Positions 1 through 8,392 of a stretch of DNA of 64,000 bases are shown here, piece after piece; within the stretch, counting starts at the first letter, position 1, and every line of letters begins with the position of its first letter. The stretch comes from G963677445 sp963678275. GTDB lineage: Bacteria > Bacteroidota > Ignavibacteria > Ignavibacteriales > Melioribacteraceae. The DNA lies in contig OY782765.1 in NCBI GenBank assembly GCA_963678275.1, positions 4,836,001-4,900,000 on the forward strand, in the 5' to 3' direction. Position numbers and translations under genes: made by a program. The notes under the pieces were generated by a model that did no database searches, was not told where the DNA came from, and saw only the letters and a program-made list of their open reading frames with translations.

Positions 1-719
1 CGCCTGTTATATCTCCATCGGGCGGTATTTTTACACAAACTACACCGGTGACTATGTCTTGCCCGACACCTGGCTCCACAATTCATTTTACCACCAACGG
101 AACATTGCCTGATGAAAACTCTCCCGAATACACTCAGCCAATACAGGTCGGGTATTCTCAGACGATCAAAGCAGTCGCGGTTAAGGAAGATTATAACAAC
201 AGTATTATTACTGTCTGTCCTTTTACTATTAACAATGGCAATCAGCAGCTCGTTGTTTTCCCAAGAGGTGGTGATTATGAATTGTTTCCGTTACAGGTCT
301 ATCCGAGGACGAATATCGAAAACGGTGTAATAAGATATACTCTTGATGGTTCAACCCCGACTGACAATTCGTTGCTTTGCGAAGATTTTGTGAGATTGCA
401 AAATTATGGTGTCTCAATTGAGTTTAAAGCAGCAGTATTTCTAAATGGCGCGATTCAGGCTTTTGCAACAGAAATATATAATCCGGTTACTCAAAATAAC
501 CTGGTGAAATCATATTTTCGACAAATAGATAATGAAAATGAAAGCAAAGGAGATTTCGATATTTGGTCGGATGAATTATCAGACTGGATGGACTTTTCGT
601 CTGGCAACCTTTATGCTGAGCTTCCGGAAAACATTAATTATACTTATAGAAGCTTAACGGGCATTTATCCAGGTACATCTGAAAAATTCTATAGAATGGA
701 AACATCAGACGGAAATTAA
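1..719 (+). CDS. 5' fragment of surface protein: two chitobiase C-terminal-like (CHB_HEX_C) domains
   Basis: The frame is open from base 3 and ends at TAA 717-719. It begins with PVISPSGGIFTQTTPVTMSC and continues with ATIxFTTNG-like and TIKAVAV motifs, typical of the chitobiase/beta-hexosaminidase C-terminal domain found as tandem adhesion modules in secreted proteins. A second copy with YTLDGSTPTDNS follows at about residues 90-160 of the visible part. The stop is followed in the same frame by more than 830 open codons, so it is read as an internal nonsense codon and not the natural end. A GAA-to-TAA change would explain it. Function is inferred only as surface attachment or carbohydrate contact. 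Confidence 0.75.
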   Translation, partial: PVISPSGGIFTQTTPVTMSCPTPGSTIHFTTNGTLPDENSPEYTQPIQVGYSQTIKAVAVKEDYNNSIITVCPFTINNGNQQLVVFPRGGDYELFPLQVYPRTNIENGVIRYTLDGSTPTDNSLLCEDFVRLQNYGVSIEFKAAVFLNGAIQAFATEIYNPVTQNNLVKSYFRQIDNENESKGDFDIWSDELSDWMDFSSGNLYAELPENINYTYRSLTGIYPGTSEKFYRMETSDGN

Positions 720-3224
720 TTATCCCATAGAAATCATACCCATTTTAAAGTAATTGATGATGGAAATGGTAACTTTCATCATAGGTCAATTATAAAATAT
801 TCTGATAATGTTACAATACAGGGGAACTGGGATGGCAGTCTTTCAGCCGGCTCGATTGAAATAAAAGATCCCTGGTTTACCGATTATGGAAATTCCGCTT
901 ATTATGATGAACCTTATGGATACCGCAACTTCGGCCTTGACAACGCTCTTCCCTGGAATAGTGTAAATTCTCCTTGTGTATATTCTACTACATCAGGTTA
1001 TAAAGGTGTATTTCTGGATATGGATTATACTATCCCTGAACAACCTCACTATTCAGTTCAATGTAATAATTCAGAAATACTCAATGTAAATGGAAAAAGC
1101 CATACATTCTATTTCCAGAAATGGGAAGGATCGCCGGAGGGAAGCGTAACCTTTGATGATAATTATTCAGCGGAAACAGCGTTAATGTTTAACCAGGATG
1201 GCGCAACGGTGGAAACGCTGATGAAAGCCGCGGAATTAGCAGACAATGATGAAACCTTTACCGCTTCATCAAATAAAATCACAAAACTTTCCGACGGCAC
1301 CTTTGTTCGTGTTTATGAGAGCATGGGGCATGTGTGGGTTGAATATAGTTCTGATGGAGTAAACTGGCAGCTTGGCAATAACCACAGCCCGGTTAATGAT
1401 ATTACACTTAACGCTAAAAATCCATCTATCGCGCGGGATTTAAACTCAACAAACGCGCTTATTGTGTACCAGGAAGGTTTGAATAATAATGTATATTCCA
1501 TAAAAGCGGCTTTTTACAGACCTTCAGTGGACGCTATACTCGATACCGACATTTTGAGGACTGTTACATATAAAGACTATATCGATGACGCTCAGCCGGT
1601 TATTGTCAGATCAAATAGCAGGTTAATGGTTGTATGGAGTGAGAAAGATCCTTCCAGTGAATGGGATGTTGATGGAGGCCTTTATTATTGCCTTGGTGAA
1701 AGACACGTGCCTCCTGTTTCGGGCAATTATATGAGCTGGGGAACATTTGCCGGACCTGTCACCGGAACAGATGAAAATTCCTCAAATCCCGTAGTCGCGA
1801 GTTCTTATATCACCCAGGTAGAATGTGTCCACCTTGCCTGGCAGCAGGGCAACACGGCGATAAAATACTCATTTACAGACCCTGTTCAATTGAGCGCCGG
1901 AAATGTATCCTGGTCATCTTGTGAAACTCCTTCCGATGGGGTAGGATATACTGCAAACCGTTTTCCCTCAATGATTGTTCTCGAGGATGAAGCTCCCAGG
2001 TTGGTATGGATAGGTGAGAAAGATAATTCCGGCATAGCTATAAGAATGCTAAAATCTGATATTATTTCTTGTGACAATGAAATTCGCGTCGTATTAAGGG
2101 GAAGACCTTGCAGTGGAGGCGATCCTTATACAGGTTACTGGAACAGCACCTTTTTTAAGTTCGGAGGCTGTGTTCAGGACGCTAAAATTAACAGAACCTA
2201 TGAAACGCCGGCCCGTTATAAATTTGCCTGGAATGATGATCCTGATGATTATAAGAAATATCTTACAAGTTTAAGTTTCAGCACAATATTATATTATCAA
2301 ATTTATGGCGAAGGAATAGACCTCAGCGACGCCGAAACATTTAATGAAATTGAAGCAATATCGCTAAATACAGATTCAGCGCCATATGAGATTGAATGTT
2401 CAGCGACTTCCCTGCCTCCGGAAAAGATACAGACAGTATCGGCCTCAACAGGACGGGAAGGCTCAATTTATACAGATAACGCTCAGTTCTGGTTCGCGAT
2501 CGCCGATATAAACATTGACGGGGAAATGGTTACCTTTAGTGAGCTCGATGAATTTTTCACATTTTCAGGTCTGGAAGGATTAAATGATAATCTTGAATCC
2601 AATGTTTTCGCGGTAAATGATAATTCTGAACTGACATTCAGCATTGATTATGGAACTATGGATACAGCGACCGCGGCTCAAACTTTAGCAGATGGAAAAT
2701 ATGTAAGGTTTAAGGCCGAATTAATTGACGCGACAACTGATGAAATACTTGGTGTATATGATGATATTACCTTTAACTCATCAAATTACTCGAACTACAA
2801 AAATGAAGGTTATTTACTGAATACCGACGGTATAGGAAACAGGGAGGTGAAATTCCGTCTCGTTGTTGAGGATAATCTTGGCGCGAATTACGCGATGGCG
2901 CAGATACTTGCCGAAGAGGAAATAATAGCTAAAAGTAACATTACAAATATTTCCTACCAGGGTGATCTAAAAGTGGAAACTTATGACCTTTCTCAGAACT
3001 TCCCAAGTCCCTTTAACCCTGAAACAGTGATCAAATACCAGATACCTGAAGCGGGACATGTAACAATAAAAGTATATGATATGCTCGGAAGGGAAGTGGC
3101 CACACTGGTAAATGAAACACAAAAGGAAGGCAGATATGAAATTAAGTTTACTGCCGGACGGTTTGCCAGCGGAGTTTATACCAAAGTGAAAATAAATATG
3201 GTCCAACTATTGCATTCGGATTAG
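720..3224 (+). CDS. 3' fragment of the same surface protein, ending in an IS-truncated T9SS sorting domain
   Basis: The frame continues directly from the stop at 717 and could restart at the ATG at 1020, which would give 734 residues. The body contains repeated short blocks such as VHLAWQQG, PRLVWIGEK and LMVVWSEKD. These resemble the blades of sialidase- or BNR-like propellers in secreted Bacteroidota proteins; the fold is inferred. Residues from about YDLSQNFPSPFNPETVIKY onward are a type A T9SS sorting domain. The final stretch after ASGVY is not host sequence: it is read through the left end of the IS630 element to a chance TAG at 3222-3224. The real last 21 codons lie beyond the element, at 4337-4400. 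Confidence 0.75.
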   Translation, partial: LSHRNHTHFKVIDDGNGNFHHRSIIKYSDNVTIQGNWDGSLSAGSIEIKDPWFTDYGNSAYYDEPYGYRNFGLDNALPWNSVNSPCVYSTTSGYKGVFLDMDYTIPEQPHYSVQCNNSEILNVNGKSHTFYFQKWEGSPEGSVTFDDNYSAETALMFNQDGATVETLMKAAELADNDETFTASSNKITKLSDGTFVRVYESMGHVWVEYSSDGVNWQLGNNHSPVNDITLNAKNPSIARDLNSTNALIVYQEGLNNNVYSIKAAFYRPSVDAILDTDILRTVTYKDYIDDAQPVIVRSNSRLMVVWSEKDPSSEWDVDGGLYYCLGERHVPPVSGNYMSWGTFAGPVTGTDENSSNPVVASSYITQVECVHLAWQQGNTAIKYSFTDPVQLSAGNVSWSSCETPSDGVGYTANRFPSMIVLEDEAPRLVWIGEKDNSGIAIRMLKSDIISCDNEIRVVLRGRPCSGGDPYTGYWNSTFFKFGGCVQDAKINRTYETPARYKFAWNDDPDDYKKYLTSLSFSTILYYQIYGEGIDLSDAETFNEIEAISLNTDSAPYEIECSATSLPPEKIQTVSASTGREGSIYTDNAQFWFAIADINIDGEMVTFSELDEFFTFSGLEGLNDNLESNVFAVNDNSELTFSIDYGTMDTATAAQTLADGKYVRFKAELIDATTDEILGVYDDITFNSSNYSNYKNEGYLLNTDGIGNREVKFRLVVEDNLGANYAMAQILAEEEIIAKSNITNISYQGDLKVETYDLSQNFPSPFNPETVIKYQIPEAGHVTIKVYDMLGREVATLVNETQKEGRYEIKFTAGRFASGVYTKVKINMVQLLHSD

Positions 3225-4336
3225 GTTTTTATTATCTTTGGACTAAAAAGGTATTCATCTATGGCGGCTCCCAAAATTGTCTCAATTAAAGAATCTACTC
3301 CTGAGCTTAAAAAGCTCCTTAAACATGCAAAACCTCTGATTGCCCCTCGATTACGTATGCTCATTGAAATGAAAAATCATGCCAATGGCATCTCTAAACG
3401 TGATCTCGCTGACCGGATCGGCGTCAATCACAATAGTGTCCAGACCTGGAGAACTATGTATGAGAAAGGTGGCATTGATCTACTTTGCAGCCACAAGAAA
3501 ACCGGTTTTCGTCCCTCTGTATTCTCCAAAGAAGAACATTCAGCAATCGAACAGAAATTAAATGATCCCTACAATGGATTTCCTGGATATAAAGAATTGT
3601 TAAACTGGATTGAGCTGGAGTTCAATAAGGAAGTAAAGTATAATACTCTGCTAAAATATTGTATCAGAAATTTTGGCTCAAAATCAAAGGTTGCGCGTAA
3701 AAGTCACGAAAACAAGGATAAAGAAGCAGCTGAGGCTTTAAAAAAAACTTTGGTCTGATTTGCAGGAATGCAATTGCTGATAAAGTAGAGAGATATAGAA
3801 GAGTAAACTTATATTACCAGGATGAAAGCAGGTTCGGATTATTTACCAAAAACGGAAGAGCATTAACAGCCAGGGGGATCAAGCCAATATGCACCTTCAA
3901 TCAGGTATTTCAGTCAACATATTTATACGGAGCATTTTCACCAATTGATGGAAAAAGTTTTCAGCTGGAGTTACCAGAATGTAATTCCGAATGGTTTCAA
4001 TTATTCTTAGATGAGTTTTCCAAAGAAGACCCTGATGAATTAAAACTGATAGTTCTGGATAATGGTCCTTTTCACAAAGCCAAAGCGTTGAAGATTCCGG
4101 AAAATATAGTATTATTATTCTTACCTCCTTATTGTCCTGAATTAAATCCGGCAGAAAAAATATGGGCAAAATTCAAGAGAGATTTTACAAACAAATTATT
4201 TTCATCAATGGAAGAATTGAGAGAATATGTCTGTGAATTGGCAAAAAATCTAACGCCGGAAGAAGTCATGAGTATTAGTTCATACGCTTATATTTTTTCG
4301 GACCCTTTTTGGACTGTGATATAATTCACTATGGTA
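3179..4336 (+). mobile_element. IS630-family insertion sequence with imperfect terminal inverted repeats
   Basis: The left end reads CCAAAGTGAAAATAAATATG from 3181. The right end, read inward on the minus strand from 4334, is CCATAGTGAATTATATCACA. Both then continue with GTCCAA, giving about 17 of 26 matching positions. TA dinucleotides flank both ends, as expected for IS630/Tc1-type insertion. The host gene's frame is restored by removing 1158 bp, two bases more than a simple TA duplication predicts, so one end may carry an extra TA. The element encodes a single transposase in two overlapping frames. Confidence 0.85.
3261..4324 (+). CDS. IS630-family transposase, two frames joined by a likely -1 frameshift
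   Basis: The first frame (3261-3758) gives 165 residues with a helix-turn-helix region (ISKRDLADRIGVNHNSVQTW) that binds the element ends. It stops just after a run of eight A residues within GAGGCTTTAAAAAAAAC. The -1 frame continues from that run to 4324 and carries the catalytic DDE residues: D in YYQDESRF, D in IVLDNGPFHK and E in PELNPAEKIW, the latter two about 31 residues apart. IS630 transposases catalyse cut-and-paste movement into TA sites, and programmed -1 slippage on A-runs is known in IS families. A loss-of-function frameshift is the alternative. The frame shift on a slippery run and the intact catalytic half favour programmed frameshifting. Confidence 0.8.
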
Positions 4337-4424
4337 TTATATCTATTCAATTAAAGCAGGTGAATTCAGCTCAACTAAGAAGATGATGCTTCTAAAGTAA
4401 TCTGCCATGCCTTAATTTTATAGG

Positions 4425-4450
4425 GGCGCTCATTTGCGAGCGCCTTTTTT
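4425..4450 (+). terminator. Rho-independent terminator after the broken surface-protein gene
   Basis: Stem GGCGCTC / GAGCGCC with a six-base loop is followed directly by six T. It sits 25 bp after the restored stop codon at 4398-4400, which supports that position as the true gene end. Confidence 0.8.
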
Positions 4451-4456
4451 ATAATC

Positions 4457-4586
4457 AGAGTATGAGTAAGAGTATGAAGACCGGGTTTAGTGACGGGGGC
4501 GGGGGTGTTCATTTTTCCTGAGGGGGTGGGATTAAGATTATGATTACTCCGTAAGGAGTTAAATTTTATGCAAAATGGCAAGAAAT
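4457..4586 (+). repeat. Dispersed repeat cassette, copy 1
   Basis: The copy begins GAGTATGAGTAAGAGTATGA, continues through a G-rich block (GACGGGGGCGGGGGTGTTC) and ATTAAGATTATGATT hexamer-like text, then enters the ACTCC-GTAA-GGAGT hairpin followed by AAATTTTATGCAAAATGGCA. The first half recurs at about 4992-5068 and 7062-7138. The hairpin half recurs at 25412, 26291 (inverted), 41381, 41818, 42256, 42687, 43118 and 43556. Chance reading frames cross it, but I see no gene. Confidence 0.8.
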
Positions 4587-5068
4587 GCATAAACGAGTGG
4601 GAGGTTTTATTGCCAAGAATAATTTTTGTAGTAACTCGAGGTGAGTCCTCCCCCGTCAATGAAGAAAAGCGCTTCATTGCCACCCCCTCCGGCGGGGGAC
4701 ATTTTGAATGCTCTGATTTGTCGATAAATATCCCCCTTTGGAGGGGGTGGATTCAAAGTGTTTTTCTTTGGAGACGGGGGAGGACTTACTTTGAGTAACT
4801 TGATAACCTTGTTTATTCTGGCTCTGCCAGTTTATGATTAAGATTATGATGTTTTTATCCTGTCGAAATCAAAATCGAAGTCGTAATCGAAATCGTTTTT
4901 TATCTCATGCGAAGACGCGGAGACGCAAAGAAAAAAGGATACCTTATTTTTCGGTATCGGTATCGGTATCGGTATCGGTATCAAAAAATCATAGTAAGAG
5001 TAGGAGTATGAGTAAGAGTATGATGGCCGGGGTGGATGACGGGGGCGGGGGTGTTCATTTTTTCTCCT
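4587..5068. repeat. Gene-free low-complexity region with hexanucleotide arrays and second cassette copy
   Basis: It holds C- and G-rich blocks near 4645-4785 with short inverted matches. A degenerate AATCGA-type hexamer tract spans about 4862-4895, and a clean TCGGTA array of just over five copies spans 4951-4982. Another copy of the GAGTATGAGTAAGAGTATGA cassette spans about 4992-5068, immediately left of the IS1634-type element. Repetitive peptides in several frames are artefacts of these arrays. I see no supported coding sequence. Confidence 0.7.
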
Positions 5069-5070
5069 GA

Positions 5071-7059
5071 GTTTTACACTTAAAGAAAAAAAAAGAGCAA
5101 AAAAGTGCGAAAACGGGCTAAAAACACATATTTGGATTGAGAACAGCTGTAAAAGTAGTGACAACTTATTCATGCTTAAGGGCATCTAACATATTGTATA
5201 ATATTACTATAATGTTGATTATCAGTAGTTCTACACTTATATTTGTAATATAACATTCCAGAGTTACCTATGTTTATTAAAACTTCTCATTCAAAAGGTC
5301 ATCAATATCTTTCAATTGTTGAAAGTTATAAAGTAAAAGGGGTTTCGAAACATAAAGTGATAGCCAGCCTCGGCAGGGCAGATAAACTTGTAAGCTCAGG
5401 GCTGGAAAATATTCTCCGTTCTCTTCAGAAATTCGTCGATAAAGAAAAATGTAATCTTAAAGATGTCTCAGGCATGAAAGAAAAATACAGACTTAATTAC
5501 GGATATCTGGCATACAAAAAACTCTGGAAACAATTTGATTTTGACAATATTTTAGCGCCTGTTGTCAAAAAAAGTAAATCAGGATACAACCTAAAAGGAC
5601 TGATATTCACACTTGTAATCAACCGTTTGCTTAACCCGGGAAGTAAACGCGACTACTATTTCAGCAGGGATAAATATCTGGAATATGATCCGGATCTGGC
5701 TCTTCACCAGGTTTACCGTTCACTTGATATTCTTTCAGAGAACAAAGAAAAGATAGAAAGATCATTGTTTCTTAAAAACCGCAACCTTTTCAATATGGAA
5801 ATTGATGTGGTTTTTTATGATGTGACAACCTGGCATTATGAATCACAGAAACAAGATAGTCTGAGAGACTTTGGTTTCAGTAAAGCAAACAAAGTAAATG
5901 AAGTTCAGATAGTAATGGGACTTCTGATAGATAAGGAAGGCAGACCAATAGGTTACGAACTGTTCCCGGGAAATACATTTGACGGGAAAACACTACTTGG
6001 AATACTTGATAAATTGAAAAAGCAATTTGAATTGGATCGGGTGATAATAGTCGCAGATAAGGCTATGAACTCCAAACTAAATCTGAAAGCAATAAAGGAT
6101 CGCGGATATAATTATATAGTAAGCGCCCGATTAAAGTCCATGTCGAAAAAGGTACAGCAGGAAGTTCTGAGTCAGGAAGGCTATAGTGAAATAACCAGGG
6201 AAGAAGAAAAATACAAATACAAGGTAATAGATTACGAAAATATAGTTCAATATGAAGAAGAAGGAGAGAAAAAAAAGGCAACATTACCAGAAAAGATGGT
6301 ATGCACCTGGTCGTCAAAACGGGCGGCTAAGGACAGAAAGGATCGGGAACGCGCAATAGAGAAAGCAATGGAAGTAGTAGACAAACAGGAGCATAGCAAG
6401 GTTAAAAAGAAAAATGGCTATAAGAGATTTATAGAGGAACAGGGAGATAAGAAAAATGGGAAACTACTGATAGATCAGGAAAAAATAGAAAAAGAGTCCA
6501 TATTTGATGGTTATTACGCTATAGAGTACAGCGATCTTGAGATGGAGCCAATTGAAGTCCTGGAAAGTTATGGCTATCTATACAAAATAGAGGAATCCTT
6601 CAAGGTAATGAAGTCAACTATGCAGACAAGACCAATATACCTGAGAGTCCGGGAACATATAGAGGGACACTTTATGATTTGCTTTTTTGCTTTTATGCTG
6701 GAAAGAGAACTGGAGTTCAGATTAAGAAAAAGAGGAATAGATTATTCTACTGAAAGGATCAAGGAAGCTTTGTTGTCAGTTGAATTTAGCGAATTGGAAA
6801 TAGAAGAAGAAACTTATTATTTGAAGAGCAAACAAAAAAAACTTGCATCGGAGATTTTTGCTCTTCTCAGAATCAAACATCCCCAAAAACTCATGGATCA
6901 GACAGAGGTAAATGATTATGTAGAGCTTTAACCATTAAAAATTATAATAAATATAACTTGCCTGATTTTTCACTGTCGCTGAAATGGTAGTGACAAATTT
7001 TGCAGTTTTTTTTATTTCTCCTTTATTTTACAATCATTTACAGATATCAAGTGTAAAAC
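5071..7059 (+). mobile_element. IS1634-type insertion sequence (IS4 superfamily)
   Basis: The candidate inverted ends are GTTTTACACTT at 5071-5081 and AAGTGTAAAAC at 7049-7059, enclosing a single transposase gene. Element length near 2.0 kb is usual for this family. No convincing short target duplication is seen next to these ends. Instead, nearly identical 70-bp cassette copies lie on both sides (about 4992-5068 and 7062-7138). The exact boundaries are therefore moderately certain. Confidence 0.75.
5270..6931 (+). CDS. IS1634-family transposase
   Basis: 553 residues, the usual size for IS1634 transposases. The N-terminus (HQYLSIVESYKVKG...RVIASLGR-like) is typical of the family. Catalytic-core landmarks are FYDVTTWHYES (first Asp), GYELFPGNTFDGKTLL, VIIVADKAMNS (second Asp) and YLYKIEESFKVMKS (Glu). 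The frame is intact, so the element may be active. The ATG at 5270 follows a GAGTTACCT stretch. Its flanks carry dispersed repeats and no host gene is visibly broken. It belongs to mobile DNA and is unrelated to the redox operon downstream. Confidence 0.9.
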   Translation: MFIKTSHSKGHQYLSIVESYKVKGVSKHKVIASLGRADKLVSSGLENILRSLQKFVDKEKCNLKDVSGMKEKYRLNYGYLAYKKLWKQFDFDNILAPVVKKSKSGYNLKGLIFTLVINRLLNPGSKRDYYFSRDKYLEYDPDLALHQVYRSLDILSENKEKIERSLFLKNRNLFNMEIDVVFYDVTTWHYESQKQDSLRDFGFSKANKVNEVQIVMGLLIDKEGRPIGYELFPGNTFDGKTLLGILDKLKKQFELDRVIIVADKAMNSKLNLKAIKDRGYNYIVSARLKSMSKKVQQEVLSQEGYSEITREEEKYKYKVIDYENIVQYEEEGEKKKATLPEKMVCTWSSKRAAKDRKDRERAIEKAMEVVDKQEHSKVKKKNGYKRFIEEQGDKKNGKLLIDQEKIEKESIFDGYYAIEYSDLEMEPIEVLESYGYLYKIEESFKVMKSTMQTRPIYLRVREHIEGHFMICFFAFMLERELEFRLRKRGIDYSTERIKEALLSVEFSELEIEEETYYLKSKQKKLASEIFALLRIKHPQKLMDQTEVNDYVEL

Positions 7060-7061
7060 AT

Positions 7062-7180
7062 AGGAGTAGGAGTATGAGTAAGAGTATGATGGCCGGGGTG
7101 GATGACGGGGGCGGGGGTGTTCATTTTTTCTGAGGGGGTGGGATTACGATTATGATTACGATTAAGATTATGATTTTTAT
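7062..7180 (+). repeat. Dispersed repeat cassette, copy 3, with hexamer tail
   Basis: This copy is nearly identical to the one at about 4992-5068 left of the IS1634-type element. It runs on into a tract of ATTACG/ATTATG/ATTAAG hexamers at about 7142-7178. It abuts the right end of the IS. Confidence 0.8.
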
Positions 7181-7314
7181 GGAAAGAGGGATTTGAACTG
7201 ATAATAATCTTACTGATAAACCACATATTTGATGGAAAAGCCGGATTTTATTACAAAATGGAATTTCTTCTCAATTAACGTTTTATAAATATAAACATAT
7301 AGTTCAAAGATTTC

Positions 7315-7343
7315 TTGACAAAGAAAAAAAACTTGGATATTTT
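7315..7343 (+). promoter_or_regulatory. Candidate promoter of the redox operon
   Basis: TTGACA at 7315-7320 is separated by 17 bases from TATTTT at 7338-7343, about 150 bp before the first gene of the operon. Bacteroidota-type primary sigma factors prefer other elements, so this is only a candidate. The rest of 7181-7489 is A+T-rich with no gene seen; AGGGAG just before the ATG at 7490 is the ribosome-binding site. Confidence 0.35.
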
Positions 7344-7489
7344 AAGAGAGGATAATGGTGTCCGTTTGACTAATATTTTATAATTATAAAGTTAAACAGG
7401 ATATTAGGAGTACATTCAGCGCTTTTGGTGAGTGAACTTTGAAAACGTCAATTAAATAAGAGTTCAATATCTCATATAGGGAGTAAAAT

Positions 7490-8392
7490 ATGGCGGAAAT
7501 TACCAGAAGAAATTTTTTCAAATCCTCGCTGCTGCTTGGCGCCGGCATGGCCGGAATGAGCCCTTCGAAAGCAAAGGCGGGAGAGAAAAAAAGCGCCCAT
7601 GAAAACAGGATGGGTGTTCTGGTCGACACCACTCTTTGTGTCGGCTGCCGGAGGTGTGAATGGGCATGTAAAACGTCACATAATATGGATGCAGGCAACA
7701 TCGCTGATTATGATGACAAATCGGTTATGGAAAAAATGAGGCGACCGGACCATACCGGGTATACTGTTGTTAACAGTTTTGATGGTAAAAATCCGGTTAA
7801 AGAAATCAACGTGAAAGTGCAATGTATGCACTGCAATGAACCAGCCTGCGTATCGGCATGTATTGTCGGCGCTTTTACAAAACATGAAGGAGGACAGGTA
7901 ACCTGGGATACAGGGAAATGTATCGGCTGCCGTTATTGCATGATAGCCTGTCCGTTCCAGGTGCCCGCGTTCGAATATCATAAAGCGATTGAGCCTGATA
8001 TTGTGAAATGTGATTTTTGTTATGAAGAAAGAACTTCAAAGGGTAAATTACCGGCTTGTGTGGAAATATGCCCGATGGAGGTAATGACTTATGGCAGAAG
8101 GGATGAGCTTATTGGCATAGCCCGTGAAAAAATCAGGAACAATCCCGGAAGATATGCCGATCATATTTATGGTGAATATGAAGTGGGAGGCACCTCATGG
8201 ATGTACCTGACTCCTGTTGATCATACCAAACTTGCGTTTCCACAGCTTGATGAAGACGCTGCTCCCGGTGTTTCGGAATCTATTCAGCATGGCATATTCG
8301 CCTATTTTATTCCACCTATCGCGCTTTACGCTCTTCTCGGCGGAATAATGTATATCTCAAAAGAGAAGGAGGGTGAAAAAAATGAGTCATGA
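7490..8392 (+). CDS. HybA/HmcB-type Fe-S electron-transfer subunit with Tat signal and C-terminal membrane anchor
   Basis: 300 residues. The N-terminus carries a twin-arginine signal (TRRNFFKSSLLLGAG), so the folded protein is exported to the periplasm. Four cysteine groups follow, as in four-[4Fe-4S] ferredoxin subunits: CVGCRRCEWAC, CMHCNEPACVSAC, CIGCRYCMIACP and CDFCYEER...CVEICP. Residues about 270-290 form one transmembrane helix. Proteins of this type pass electrons between a NrfD/HybB-type quinone subunit and haem or catalytic partners. The next two genes supply exactly those partners, and together they resemble Hmc/Cbc-like complexes of sulfate and metal reducers. Direction of electron flow and the terminal partner cannot be told from sequence. 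Confidence 0.9.
   Translation: MAEITRRNFFKSSLLLGAGMAGMSPSKAKAGEKKSAHENRMGVLVDTTLCVGCRRCEWACKTSHNMDAGNIADYDDKSVMEKMRRPDHTGYTVVNSFDGKNPVKEINVKVQCMHCNEPACVSACIVGAFTKHEGGQVTWDTGKCIGCRYCMIACPFQVPAFEYHKAIEPDIVKCDFCYEERTSKGKLPACVEICPMEVMTYGRRDELIGIAREKIRNNPGRYADHIYGEYEVGGTSWMYLTPVDHTKLAFPQLDEDAAPGVSESIQHGIFAYFIPPIALYALLGGIMYISKEKEGEKNES

Larger units (their letters stand above)
1..4400 (+). pseudogene. Large T9SS-secreted surface protein, broken by a nonsense codon and an IS630 element
   Basis: One reading frame runs from the window edge to 4400 apart from two lesions. A TAA at 717-719 interrupts the frame, yet the same frame stays open from 720 through the ATG at 1020. An IS630-type element then sits in the C-terminal sorting domain. 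Deleting 3179-4336 (1158 bp, a multiple of three) joins GGA-GTT-TA to T-TAT-ATC and restores a tail ending SIKAGEFSSTKKMMLLK before TAA at 4398-4400, a canonical T9SS ending. The N-terminal part holds two chitobiase C-terminal-type beta-sandwich repeats and the middle looks like a beta-propeller or adhesin region. Known of the family: such proteins are exported by T9SS and anchored or released at the surface. The product is probably not made in full today. The start lies outside the window. Confidence 0.85.

Noticed and set aside
4834..5185. Open frames with PIPIPIP, SYSYSYSY or VSVSVS peptides on both strands
   Set aside because: They are translations of hexamer arrays and low-complexity DNA.
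5071..7059. Target-site duplication of the IS1634-type element
   Set aside because: No matching short direct repeat was found next to the inferred ends; only the 70-bp cassette copies flank it.
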